This document shows positions 1-6,989 of a stretch of DNA of 10,060 bases, piece by piece (the first letter of the stretch is position 1; each line of letters starts with the position of its first letter). The notes beneath the pieces are model-generated. The model saw only the letters and a program-made list of their open reading frames with translations. It did not search any database and was not told where the DNA came from. The position numbers and the translations under genes were made by a program. The DNA is from Sphingobacteriales bacterium (GTDB lineage: Bacteria; Bacteroidota; Bacteroidia; Chitinophagales; Chitinophagaceae): positions 1 through 10,060 of the forward strand of contig JAHEZF010000043.1 in the NCBI GenBank assembly GCA_023251215.1, read 5' to 3'.

Positions 1-1415
1 CTGTCGGGAGCAAGAAAATTATATTCTAATTCCTGAGTTTTGTCAGTCCGCATATCCCGGGCAGGATATTTGTCTGCATTTCGTGCCAATGCATACATAT
101 TATACAGGAACCAGTAAGCGGGCATCACAACCAGTTTATTATTGCTTACATCAGTACTTACTAAAGAAAAGGGAATGGGAATGTTTAACTCGAAAGGGAA
201 ATCACCTTTGGCTATAATTGTAAAGGTTGCAAATTTTGAATTATGTTTCAGGCTGACGCAGAGTCCCGGCCAGAAACCACGACCGGCAACAAGTTCGCCA
301 TCTGCGCCTCTTGAATTATGATTGGAGCCAATGGTGGCGCCTGCAGCTATATTACTTTGCCCCATTACCAGCGAAGCACATAAAAAAGAATTATTATGGT
401 GCTGCTCATGTCCCGGAAAAATAAGTGAGTTCAATACTTCGCAGCAGGAAATGGTGGAATTGTCGGCAAGATAAGAGTTGATGAGCCGGGCTCCATATTT
501 CAACTGCGAATTGGCTGCCATTACAAACCGAACAGCTTTTACGCCATAAAATATCCTGCAACCGAAACCGATGATGCCATTCACCAGTTCGCAGCCTTCG
601 CCGATTTGTGATTTGGCTTCCGGCGATGATTTGATGGTCAGGTTTTTAAGTTTGTTCGCCCCTTTTAAATAGGCATCACTGCCTATCCAAACATCTTTAA
701 TGATCTTACAGTTCTTGATCACGGTTCTGTCGCCTATTTTTCCATAATAACCCCTGTGGGTATCAAATTTTTTATCGGTAAAATCTTTAAACTTCTGCAA
801 CAGTTTTTCATCAGCCCTGTATTTTGACCAAAGCCAGGCATCACCGGCTTGCATACCATTAAAGGGTAATACACGCCTGCCTGCATTCTCATTGCAGATC
901 TCTATCCATATACGTACAGATTCATTTTCGCCTTCTTTTAATACGCCATTGCCGAATTTTGAATGATCGGTTGTGGCCAGTTCATTAATATTGACCAGCA
1001 TCACATCATTGCCTACAATATAATGGCTCATGAAGTTCACATTATCAATAACCACATTGTCGCCAATGTCGCAACTGATAATGGTACTGTGGTATAATCC
1101 CACCGGCAAACGAAGATTATTGAATTCAAGAAAATAAGGTTCCAGTTTTCCGATCCTCACCAACCCATAAAAAGCACAGCTTTTTACCAGTTGAGGATTA
1201 AAAGCATCTGATACCAAAACTTTATTCCAGTTATCGGAGGAATTGGCGTTGCGTTCCATGATCTTTATTTCGGCTTCAGATAATTTCCGGTATTTGATAC
1301 CGCTGCGGCTTTGAATATTTCGCAGATAATATTCATTTTTTCCTTTCGGGATAAATTCTTTGGGAATAAAATTATATCCTAAAGCAGCGATTGATTTTTT
1401 GTTAATATAGTTCAT
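1..1415 (-). CDS. DUF4954 family protein, left-handed beta-helix type, 3' part missing
   Basis: The minus strand is open from ATG at 1415 to the window edge, giving about 471 codons without a stop. The protein begins MNYINKKSIAALGYNFIPKE. From roughly residue 100 to 390 it has degenerate hexapeptide-like repeats with spaced small and aliphatic residues (for example CDIGDNVVIDNV and ANSQLKYGARLINSYLADNS), which suggests a left-handed beta-helix like that of GlmU or sugar-nucleotide acyltransferases. Conserved-looking blocks include FPGHEQHHNNSFLCASLVMG, GSNHNSRGADGE and, near the edge, MPAYWFLYNMYALARN. I recognise these as the Bacteroidota DUF4954 family, whose members I recall as about 650-700 residues, so the C-terminal third is probably outside the window. 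No function is established. It lies 124 bp downstream of glmS on the same strand, so it may be co-transcribed and may act on sugars or nucleotide sugars; this is inference. A GC-rich repeat sits directly before the start. Confidence 0.85.
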   Translation of the reverse strand, partial: MNYINKKSIAALGYNFIPKEFIPKGKNEYYLRNIQSRSGIKYRKLSEAEIKIMERNANSSDNWNKVLVSDAFNPQLVKSCAFYGLVRIGKLEPYFLEFNNLRLPVGLYHSTIISCDIGDNVVIDNVNFMSHYIVGNDVMLVNINELATTDHSKFGNGVLKEGENESVRIWIEICNENAGRRVLPFNGMQAGDAWLWSKYRADEKLLQKFKDFTDKKFDTHRGYYGKIGDRTVIKNCKIIKDVWIGSDAYLKGANKLKNLTIKSSPEAKSQIGEGCELVNGIIGFGCRIFYGVKAVRFVMAANSQLKYGARLINSYLADNSTISCCEVLNSLIFPGHEQHHNNSFLCASLVMGQSNIAAGATIGSNHNSRGADGELVAGRGFWPGLCVSLKHNSKFATFTIIAKGDFPFELNIPIPFSLVSTDVSNNKLVVMPAYWFLYNMYALARNADKYPARDMRTDKTQELEYNFLAPD

Positions 1416-1416
1416 A

Positions 1417-1445
1417 GACCCCAACCCCTAAAGGGGCTTTTAAAA
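1417..1445. repeat. Short GC-rich inverted repeat before the DUF4954 start
   Basis: CCCC (1425-1428) and GGGG (1433-1436) flank a TAAA loop, with a second CCCC run at 1419-1422 and a CTTTT tail on the plus strand. The hairpin ends a few bases before the DUF4954 ATG, so its G-rich minus-strand side (GGGGTTGGGG) would lie in the ribosome-binding region. It resembles the core of the repeats at 1486-1540 and 7512-7547 but is shorter and in the opposite orientation relative to local transcription. It is probably a degenerate member of the same dispersed family. Confidence 0.5.
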
Positions 1446-1485
1446 CTACTAATATTGAAATTTACAATTCGTATAGTAAAAACTC

Positions 1486-1540
1486 AACCTAAGTTCCTCC
1501 TTTTCCCAAAGGGATGCCTTTGGCAAGGAGGACAGGGGGT
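1486..1540 (-). repeat. Hairpin repeat immediately after the glmS stop, possible terminator
   Basis: A long imperfect palindrome: TCCTCCTT (1495-1502) pairs with AAGGAGGA (1525-1532), and inside it CCAAAGG (1506-1512) pairs with CCTTTGG (1517-1523), leaving a 4-base loop and a small internal bulge. It is flanked by ACCTAAGT on the left and ACAGGGGGTT on the right. The same flanks occur around the hairpin at 7512-7547, so this is a repeat family and not only a terminator. Read on the minus strand it begins at the glmS TAA and is followed by TTGAGTTTTTAC, so it could also end or protect the glmS mRNA. The T run lies several bases beyond the stem, which makes intrinsic termination uncertain. Confidence 0.7.
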
Positions 1541-3375
1541 TACTCCACTGTCACACTCTTTGCCAGATTCCTCGGTTTGTCCACATCAATCCCTTTGGCA
1601 ACGCCAATATAATAAGCTAATAATTGTAATGGAATTACACTCAGCATCGGAGCCAGTATCTCATCGGCTTCAGGAATGATCATGATGTCATTGGATAGAC
1701 CCGCAGCCATTTCATCACCCTCCGTAATCACTGAAATGATCTTTCCTTTTCTTGTTTTGATCTCCTGCATGTTGCTCAAAACTTTTTCGTGGTAAGCATC
1801 TTTGGTGGCCACAAACACCACCGGTAAATTTTCATCAACCAGTGCAATAGGCCCATGTTTCATTTCTGCGGCCGGATATCCTTCCGCATGGATGTAGGAT
1901 ATTTCTTTCAGCTTTAATGCACCTTCCAATGCCACTGGAAAATTATAGCCGCGGCCCAGGTATAAAAAATCTCTTGCATCTTTATATTTTTCAGCCAGGG
2001 TTTTGATGTGGTCGCTGTGTTTCAATACCCAAGCTGCTTTTTCCGGTACTTCCTGTAACTCATTCAAAAGGTTCATATACCTTTCCTGCGAAATACTTCC
2101 TTTGATATAAGCGATCTTCAAAGCGATCATCGTCAGCACAGCTAATTGTGCTGTGAATGCTTTGGTAGATGCCACACCAATCTCGGGCCCCGCATGTGTA
2201 TAGGCGCCACCATGCGATGTGCGGGCAATTGATGACCCAACAACATTCACTACTCCCAATATAATAGCTCCTGTGGCTTTTGCATTTTCGATGGCTACCA
2301 GTGTGTCGGCTGTTTCACCGCTTTGTGAAATGGCAATGATCACATCGTTTTTGCTGATAACCGGATTGCGGTAGCGGAATTCAGAAGCGTATTCCACTTC
2401 AACATTGATGCGGCAGAGTTCTTCAATAATATATTCGGCGGCAAGGGCTGCATGCCAACTGGTACCACAGGCTACCATAATGATACGGTTGGCATTAATG
2501 ATCTGCCCGGCATATTGCTGTATGCCACTCATGGTAATGGTGCCCGCAACTGCATCTAATCTTCCTCGAAGACAATCATAAATAGTTCCCGGCTGTTCAA
2601 AAATTTCTTTAAGCATGAAATGATCGTAACCGCTTTTTTCTATAGCGGCCAGTTCTATATCCAGCTTCTGTACATAAGGAGTGATCTTTTCATTACCCAG
2701 GTTTTTAAGAATAAGCTCGTCGGGTTTTACAATGGCAAGTTCATAATCGTTTACATAAACCACTTCTTTGGTGTATTCCAGCATGGGTGAGGCATCAGAG
2801 CCGAGGAAGTGTTCATTTTTGCCAATGCCAATCACCAGCGGACTTCCTTTTCTTGCAGCAATAATGGTTTCGGGGTTATCTTCGTCGAGCAATAAAATTA
2901 CATAAGCGCCGGTCACTCTTTTTAATGCTACCCGTACCGCTTCCTCAAGGTTGCATTTATTATTTTTCCTTATTTCTTCAATAAAATTCAAAAGCACTTC
3001 AGTATCTGTATCGCTGCTGAATTCATAACCTTTATTGGTGAGTTCCTGCTTAAGCTGCGAATAATTTTCAATAATGCCATTATGTATCATGGCCAGTTTG
3101 CCACTTGCCGATGTATGAGGATGTGCATTACGGTCACTCGGTTCGCCATGCGTAGCCCAGCGGGTATGGCCAATGCCTACATGTGCATGAAGGTTTTTTC
3201 CAACAATAGCTTCTTCCAGTTCGGCTACTTTCCCTTTTTTCTTATATACTTTTAATCCGCTGTTTTGCAAAGCCACACCAGTGCTGTCGTAGCCGCGGTA
3301 TTCAAGACGCCGAAGCCCTTTAATGATAACAGGATAAGCTTCCCTGGGTCCGGTATATCCAACAATTCCACACAT
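1540..3375 (-). CDS. glmS: Glutamine--fructose-6-phosphate aminotransferase (isomerizing)
   Basis: This 611-residue cytoplasmic enzyme makes glucosamine-6-phosphate from fructose-6-phosphate and glutamine, the entry step to UDP-GlcNAc for peptidoglycan and lipid A. The start MCGIVGYTG exposes the nucleophilic cysteine (Cys2, Cys1 after Met removal). The glutaminase half shows HTRWATHG (70-77), HNGIIEN (98-104) and SDTDTE (121-126). Two SIS isomerase domains follow: CGTSWHAA (303-310) and SQSGETADT (350-358) in the first, then YLGRGYNFP and EISYIHAEGYPAAEMKHGP (491-509) in the second. The C-terminus KSVTVE carries the conserved lysine (606). Length and motif order are normal for the family, with nothing truncated. 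It is preceded by its own predicted promoter and separated from the upstream lipoprotein gene by terminators, so it is probably transcribed independently, perhaps with DUF4954. No glmS ribozyme-like leader is apparent; the leader appears very short. Confidence 0.98.
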   Translation of the reverse strand: MCGIVGYTGPREAYPVIIKGLRRLEYRGYDSTGVALQNSGLKVYKKKGKVAELEEAIVGKNLHAHVGIGHTRWATHGEPSDRNAHPHTSASGKLAMIHNGIIENYSQLKQELTNKGYEFSSDTDTEVLLNFIEEIRKNNKCNLEEAVRVALKRVTGAYVILLLDEDNPETIIAARKGSPLVIGIGKNEHFLGSDASPMLEYTKEVVYVNDYELAIVKPDELILKNLGNEKITPYVQKLDIELAAIEKSGYDHFMLKEIFEQPGTIYDCLRGRLDAVAGTITMSGIQQYAGQIINANRIIMVACGTSWHAALAAEYIIEELCRINVEVEYASEFRYRNPVISKNDVIIAISQSGETADTLVAIENAKATGAIILGVVNVVGSSIARTSHGGAYTHAGPEIGVASTKAFTAQLAVLTMIALKIAYIKGSISQERYMNLLNELQEVPEKAAWVLKHSDHIKTLAEKYKDARDFLYLGRGYNFPVALEGALKLKEISYIHAEGYPAAEMKHGPIALVDENLPVVFVATKDAYHEKVLSNMQEIKTRKGKIISVITEGDEMAAGLSNDIMIIPEADEILAPMLSVIPLQLLAYYIGVAKGIDVDKPRNLAKSVTVE

Positions 3376-3395
3376 TATTTTTAAATTTGATACCG

Positions 3396-3423
3396 CTAAG
3401 TTATAGATTTCAAAACATGCAAA
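3396..3423 (-). promoter_or_regulatory. Predicted glmS promoter (Bacteroidota type)
   Basis: On the minus strand, TTTG (3423-3420) is followed after 16 bases by TAACTTAG (3403-3396), close to the Bacteroidota consensus TTTG and TAnnTTTG. The -7 box ends 20 bases before the glmS ATG, leaving a leader of only about 15 nt without a Shine-Dalgarno sequence. An 8-bp palindrome GCAATTGC (3431-3438) lies just upstream. The -7 box departs from consensus at one of six fixed positions (A for T) and the spacing is slightly short, so this is a moderate prediction. Confidence 0.45.
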
Positions 3424-3453
3424 CTGTTGAGCAATTGCAATGAACTAAGTTTT

Positions 3454-3477
3454 AAAAAATCAGGCATATGCCCTGAT
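3454..3477 (-). terminator. Terminator-like hairpin with T tract upstream of glmS
   Basis: ATCAGGCATATGCCCTGAT (3459-3477) is a near-perfect palindrome with one unpaired base. On the minus strand it is followed at once by a run of six T. That is the form of an intrinsic terminator for leftward transcription. It lies upstream of the glmS promoter and downstream of the stronger hairpin at 3568-3600, so it may be a backup terminator for the lipoprotein gene or the end of a short RNA from the interval between them. Confidence 0.5.
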
Positions 3478-3492
3478 CTTCTGCCGGAACTT

Positions 3493-3514
3493 ATACTAAA
3501 ATTCCCTTTAGTAT
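3493..3514. repeat. Perfect 8-bp inverted repeat in the glmS upstream region
   Basis: ATACTAAA (3493-3500) and TTTAGTAT (3507-3514) are exact inverse complements separated by six bases. There is no T tract after it on either strand, so it is not a terminator. It could be an operator for a dimeric regulator or an RNA stem; the sequence alone does not decide. Confidence 0.4.
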
Positions 3515-3560
3515 TATAAAGAATATTAAAAGCAAATGGTCAGGATTTTTGATTTACCCT

Positions 3561-3600
3561 AAAATAATAAACCCGTCCCGCTTTAGGCGGGACGGGTTTA
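3561..3600 (-). terminator. Strong intrinsic terminator after the CHRD lipoprotein gene
   Basis: A perfect 14-bp stem (3568-3581 with 3587-3600; core ACCCGTCCCGC) closes a 5-base loop. On the minus strand it is followed by the T-rich TTATTTTAGG. It begins 17 bases after the lipoprotein stop at 3618, which fits a terminator for that gene and for any read-through from mutS. The plus side is followed by mixed sequence, so it should work mainly leftward. Confidence 0.85.
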
Positions 3601-3617
3601 CCAGTAAAAACAATTCA

Positions 3618-4124
3618 TTATTGAAAACGTATCTGGCCCCTGATCTCCCCACTGGGATTCAGAGTTGTATGAATGTTTATATAATAAAGGCCATTCAGCA
3701 AGTCCTGTTCCTTTACTACAACACCATCTATCAGCAATGTTCCCGAATAAGATCCGCATGTAGTTACAGTGCCTGGGGCGCAGGGTATTATTGAGGTAAG
3801 AACAAAAGTCTGGACAACGGCGGTAGAATAACCTGCCGGAGCCAGGCCATGTATGTGAAAGGCAGTAACTGGTCCTGTAAGACCGGACCATTTAAAGCTA
3901 TAAGTCAATATCCTGGTTTCACGGGTGTAAAACACATCCATACTTCCCAAAGCAGGAGAGGGGGTCTGCACAGGGAAGACAGGTTCCTGTGAATAACTCA
4001 TTACAATACCGCTCTTTTGAAAATCGGTCAATTTCTTTTCTTCAGAAGCTCTTTCGCAGGAGCTAAGGCTAAAGCTAAAAGCCAATAAAATTGATAAGAA
4101 AGCAGTTAGTTTGATCCATTTCAT
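3618..4124 (-). CDS. CHRD domain-containing lipoprotein
   Basis: A 168-residue protein that begins MKWIKLTAFLSILLAFSF and has a lipobox SLSSC, so Cys23 should be lipidated and the mature protein membrane-anchored outside the cytoplasm. The rest fits one CHRD domain, a beta-rich extracellular module first named in chordin: a strand pattern leading to AFHIHGLAPAG (88-98) and the characteristic end GLYYINIHTTLNPSGEIRGQ (145-164). Bacterial CHRD proteins have no settled function. Two cysteines, 115 and 123, bracket a short loop (CAPGTVTTC) and could form a disulfide after export. A longer reading from 4175 is open, but I chose 4124: it puts the signal peptide at the N-terminus, and a good promoter box lies inside the extension. 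It sits between mutS and glmS with its own promoter and terminator, so it is probably monocistronic. Confidence 0.9.
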   Translation of the reverse strand: MKWIKLTAFLSILLAFSFSLSSCERASEEKKLTDFQKSGIVMSYSQEPVFPVQTPSPALGSMDVFYTRETRILTYSFKWSGLTGPVTAFHIHGLAPAGYSTAVVQTFVLTSIIPCAPGTVTTCGSYSGTLLIDGVVVKEQDLLNGLYYINIHTTLNPSGEIRGQIRFQ

Positions 4125-4141
4125 GATTGTGGGATTTGTAG

Positions 4142-4171
4142 TAAAAGTAAGAACTTTTTGTATTTGACAAA
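4142..4171 (-). promoter_or_regulatory. Predicted promoter of the CHRD lipoprotein gene
   Basis: On the minus strand TTTG (4171-4168), an 18-base spacer and TACTTTTA (4149-4142) match the Bacteroidota promoter form, with one mismatch at the last base of the -7 box. The -7 box ends 17 bases before the ATG at 4124. A start at 4175 would place this promoter inside the coding sequence, so the element supports the shorter protein. Confidence 0.6.
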
Positions 4172-4261
4172 GCACAGTCTTTTTTTATTTATAAAATGGC
4201 TGCCGGGATGTGGGTAAACTGTTCATTTTACAGGGTTTTGGCAAAAATGAGCTGCCTGGCC

Positions 4262-6880
4262 CTATTTCAACTTGTTTTTTATTTCCTGCAATTTCAAAAG
4301 TGCTTCCACGGGGGTCAGGCGGTTGATGTCAATATCATTAAGAAGCTTTCTTATTTCATCAAAGGTTTCAGTATGTGCATCAAAGATGGAAAGCTGCATT
4401 TTAGAAGTGGCAAGTTGTTTTAGGGTCTGGCCGCTTGTAGCATCCTGCCCCGTTTCATCTACATGTTTGCTTTCCATCTGCCTCAATATTTCATTGGCTC
4501 TTTCGATAAGTGATGGCGGCATACCGGCCATTTTGGCTACATGAATTCCGAAACTATGGGTACTGCCTCCTCTTGCCAGTTTACGAAGGAAAATAATTTT
4601 ATTACCCACTTCTTTATTGGTAATATGAAAATTTTTAACTCTTGTAAATTTTGCTTCCAGTTCATTCAGTTCATGATAATGTGTCGCAAATAAAGTCTTT
4701 GGCTGATTGGGTGAATTATGCAGGTGTTCAGCAATGCTCCAGGCAATAGAAATGCCATCGTATGTAGAAGTACCGCGGCCAATTTCGTCCAGAAGAATTA
4801 AACTCCGGGGCGTTAAATTGTTGATAATGGAAGCTGTTTCATTCATTTCTACCATAAAAGTAGATTCGCCTCCGCTGAGATTATCCGAGGCGCCGACCCT
4901 GGTAAAAATTTTATCGGTCAATGAAATTTTTGCTTCCTGTGCGGGAACAAAAGAACCAATATGGGCCATTAAAGTAATGAGAGCTGTTTGCCGCAGCAAA
5001 GCAGATTTGCCGCTCATATTAGGCCCGGTCAGTATAATGATCTGTTGATCCTTTTTATTCAGTTCAAGGTCATTGCTTATATAACTTTCACCAACCGGCA
5101 TATTTCTTTCAATTACGGGGTGGCGGCCTTCTTTTATTATCCATTCTTCCCTGTCATGCAGCGTTGGTTTTTTATACCCGTATTGCAATGCATTGATGGC
5201 AAAGCAACTTATGCAATCCAGTATGGCAATGATATTACCATTGGTTTGAACAGGAGAGAGGTAATCATACAATTCATTCAGCAGGGCTTCGTATAACTGT
5301 AATTCCAGTAGCAATATTTTTTCTTCCGCCCCGGTGATCTTTTCTTCATAATCTTTTAATTCCGGGGTAATGTACCTTTCAGCGTTAGTCAGTGTTTGTT
5401 TCCTCATCCAGTCAGCCGGGACTTTGTTTTCATGAGCATGAGTTACTTCAAGATAATAGCCGAATACATTGTTGAACCCGATTTTGAGTGAACTGATACC
5501 GGTCTTTTCCCCTTCCTGCTGCTGCAGTTTTGTGAGATATTTTTTACCGCTGTGAGCAATGGTTCGCAGTTCATCCAGTTCAGGACTCACAGCACTATTC
5601 ATCATACCTCCTTTTACTGCAAGTGCCGGAGGATTATCAACGATTTCTTTGAAAATCTTTTCAGCGATATAAGGACAGGGGTTTAGAGTATCTCCCAATC
5701 TTTTCAGATATTCATTGGATGATGATAAACAATATTGTTTGATCGTTTCAACCTGTTTTAATCCCCGGGCTAACTGTAAAATTTCTCTCGGGTTAATTTT
5801 TTTCAGTGGGATTTTGGAAACCAGCCTTTCAATATCACCGCACTGTTTTACACAATGAAAGATTTTATTCCTGAGATCAGTTTCTTTAATGAAGAATTCC
5901 ACCAGCTCCAGCCGTTCATTGATCTTCTGAATATTTATTAAAGGGAAGATGATCCAGCGTTTCAACAACCTGGCGCCCATCGGTGAAACAGTGTTATCAA
6001 GAACACTGAGCAACGTATGATTTCCTTCCGAATTCCCAACTACTAATTCCAAGTTCCTGATGGTGAACCGGTCCATCCATAAAAAATCATCTTTATCTAT
6101 CCGTTGCAGGGTGGTAATATGCTGCAGGTTGGGGTGTTCTGTATCTTTCAGGTAATGAATGATGGCTCCCGCAGCGATCAATCCATTTTTTAAATCTTCA
6201 ATGCCAAATCCTTTCAGTGAATGGGTTTGAAAATGTTTTAGCAGAATATCTTCTGCATATGTGTTGTCAAATATCCATTCATCCAGGGTATAAGAATACA
6301 TTTTGCTGCCAAAGTATTCTTTAAATTTCTTTTGCAAGTGACGCTGGAAAATAACTTCAGCAGGTTTGAAGCTTTGTAATAATTTATCAGCATATTCCCT
6401 GTCACCTTCGGCAATCAAAAATTCGCCTGTGGAAATATCAAGAAAAGCCATTCCATATTGGTCATTTTGTGCAAAATGAATGGCCGCCAAAAAATTGTTG
6501 CTGTGATGTTCCAGTAATTTATCGTTAACAGTGGTGCCCGGCGTTACCATATCAGTTACGCCTCTTTTTACTATTCCTTTGGCTTGTTTGGGGTCTTCTA
6601 ACTGATCACAGATAGCCACACGATAACCTGCTTTTACCAGTTTATGCAGGTAAGTATCAAGAGCATGATGAGGAAAGCCAGCAAGGTCCAGAGAAGCGGC
6701 AGCGCCATTATTTCTTTTGGTTAATGTAATTCCCAACACCTGTGAAGCAATGACGGCATCCTGCCCAAAGGTTTCATAAAAATCACCCACCCGGAACAAC
6801 AATACCGCATCGGGATATTTCTGTTTGATAGCCCGGTGCTGCTGCATCATTGGTGTATCAGAAGTAATTGTCTTTGCCAT
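4262..6880 (-). CDS. mutS: DNA mismatch repair protein MutS
   Basis: An 872-residue MutS of the MutS1 type, which binds base mismatches and small loops as a dimer and, through ATP, recruits MutL. The N-terminal mismatch-binding domain carries GDFYETF, with the Phe-x-Glu pair at Phe34 and Glu36 that stacks on the mispaired base. Connector, lever and clamp regions occupy roughly 130-570. The ATPase domain has the P-loop GPNMSGKS (619-626), NLSGGESTFMVEM (667-679), Walker B LILLDEIGRGTS (694-705) and ATHYHEL (732-738). The C-terminal region contains QLSIF (829-833), which fits the beta-clamp binding pattern, followed by a helical dimerisation tail ending EALLKLQEIKNKLK. No key residue is missing. 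The start MAKTITSDTPMMQQH is natural, and a -7 box lies 45 bases upstream. The gene faces away from the RNA methyltransferase gene; neither flank holds mutL. Confidence 0.98.
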   Translation of the reverse strand: MAKTITSDTPMMQQHRAIKQKYPDAVLLFRVGDFYETFGQDAVIASQVLGITLTKRNNGAAASLDLAGFPHHALDTYLHKLVKAGYRVAICDQLEDPKQAKGIVKRGVTDMVTPGTTVNDKLLEHHSNNFLAAIHFAQNDQYGMAFLDISTGEFLIAEGDREYADKLLQSFKPAEVIFQRHLQKKFKEYFGSKMYSYTLDEWIFDNTYAEDILLKHFQTHSLKGFGIEDLKNGLIAAGAIIHYLKDTEHPNLQHITTLQRIDKDDFLWMDRFTIRNLELVVGNSEGNHTLLSVLDNTVSPMGARLLKRWIIFPLINIQKINERLELVEFFIKETDLRNKIFHCVKQCGDIERLVSKIPLKKINPREILQLARGLKQVETIKQYCLSSSNEYLKRLGDTLNPCPYIAEKIFKEIVDNPPALAVKGGMMNSAVSPELDELRTIAHSGKKYLTKLQQQEGEKTGISSLKIGFNNVFGYYLEVTHAHENKVPADWMRKQTLTNAERYITPELKDYEEKITGAEEKILLLELQLYEALLNELYDYLSPVQTNGNIIAILDCISCFAINALQYGYKKPTLHDREEWIIKEGRHPVIERNMPVGESYISNDLELNKKDQQIIILTGPNMSGKSALLRQTALITLMAHIGSFVPAQEAKISLTDKIFTRVGASDNLSGGESTFMVEMNETASIINNLTPRSLILLDEIGRGTSTYDGISIAWSIAEHLHNSPNQPKTLFATHYHELNELEAKFTRVKNFHITNKEVGNKIIFLRKLARGGSTHSFGIHVAKMAGMPPSLIERANEILRQMESKHVDETGQDATSGQTLKQLATSKMQLSIFDAHTETFDEIRKLLNDIDINRLTPVEALLKLQEIKNKLK

Positions 6881-6889
6881 CAGGGTTCT

Positions 6890-6920
6890 GTCATGCTGAG
6901 CTTAACGAAGCATGCTCATG
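6890..6920. repeat. Dispersed palindromic repeat in the mutS leader
   Basis: GTCATGCTGAGC followed by ACGAAGCATGC forms a short inverted repeat: CATGCT (6892-6897) pairs with AGCATG (6909-6914) across an 11-base loop. From memory, GTCATGCTGAGC...CGAAGCATG is a very common intergenic repeat in Bacteroidota genomes. Here it occupies the predicted mutS 5' leader, between the -7 box and the ATG, so it would be transcribed and could fold in the mRNA. Confidence 0.55.
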
Positions 6921-6925
6921 GACAA

Positions 6926-6933
6926 CAAATATA
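6926..6933 (-). promoter_or_regulatory. Predicted mutS -7 promoter box
   Basis: TATATTTG on the minus strand is an exact match to TAnnTTTG. It is 45 bases upstream of the mutS ATG. The -33 element is poor, at best TTTC 20 bases further upstream. The predicted leader of about 40 nt contains the palindromic repeat at 6890-6920. Confidence 0.5.
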
Positions 6934-6977
6934 AATGCTTTGAAGCCTTTGCTGAAAAGCATTTGGGCATTGTGAAT

Positions 6978-6985
6978 TACTTTTG
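6978..6985 (+). promoter_or_regulatory. Predicted -7 box of the RNA methyltransferase gene
   Basis: TACTTTTG matches TAnnTTTG exactly and ends only four bases before the chosen ATG at 6990. No clear TTTG is found 17-20 bases upstream. If used, transcription would begin at or within a few bases of the ATG, giving a leaderless or nearly leaderless mRNA. Confidence 0.45.
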
Positions 6986-6989
6986 TCCC

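Noticed and set aside
1486..1540. CRISPR repeat or insertion-sequence end at the GC-rich repeats
   Set aside because: There is no regular spacing, no array, no target duplication and no transposase; the copies are single and dispersed.
3376..3560. A glmS ribozyme or amino-sugar riboswitch upstream of glmS
   Set aside because: The predicted leader is only about 15 nt, and I see no ribozyme-like core; that ribozyme is known chiefly from Firmicutes.
3598..3891. A 97-residue open frame on the minus strand overlapping the lipoprotein gene
   Set aside because: It lies in another frame of a well-supported lipoprotein gene, crosses its terminator, and has a composition unlike a real protein.
4125..4175. 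Extension of the CHRD lipoprotein to a start at 4175
   Set aside because: It would bury the lipoprotein signal peptide 17 residues inside the protein and overlap a good promoter at 4142-4171.
4272..5296. Several plus-strand open frames antisense to mutS
   Set aside because: They are shadows of a highly conserved mutS reading frame, with no promoter, domain or plausible start context.
6912..6989. N-terminal extension of the RNA methyltransferase (26 residues from ATG 6912)
   Set aside because: It overlaps the palindromic repeat and contains the divergent mutS promoter box and the gene's own -7 box. The family N-terminus starts at 6990.
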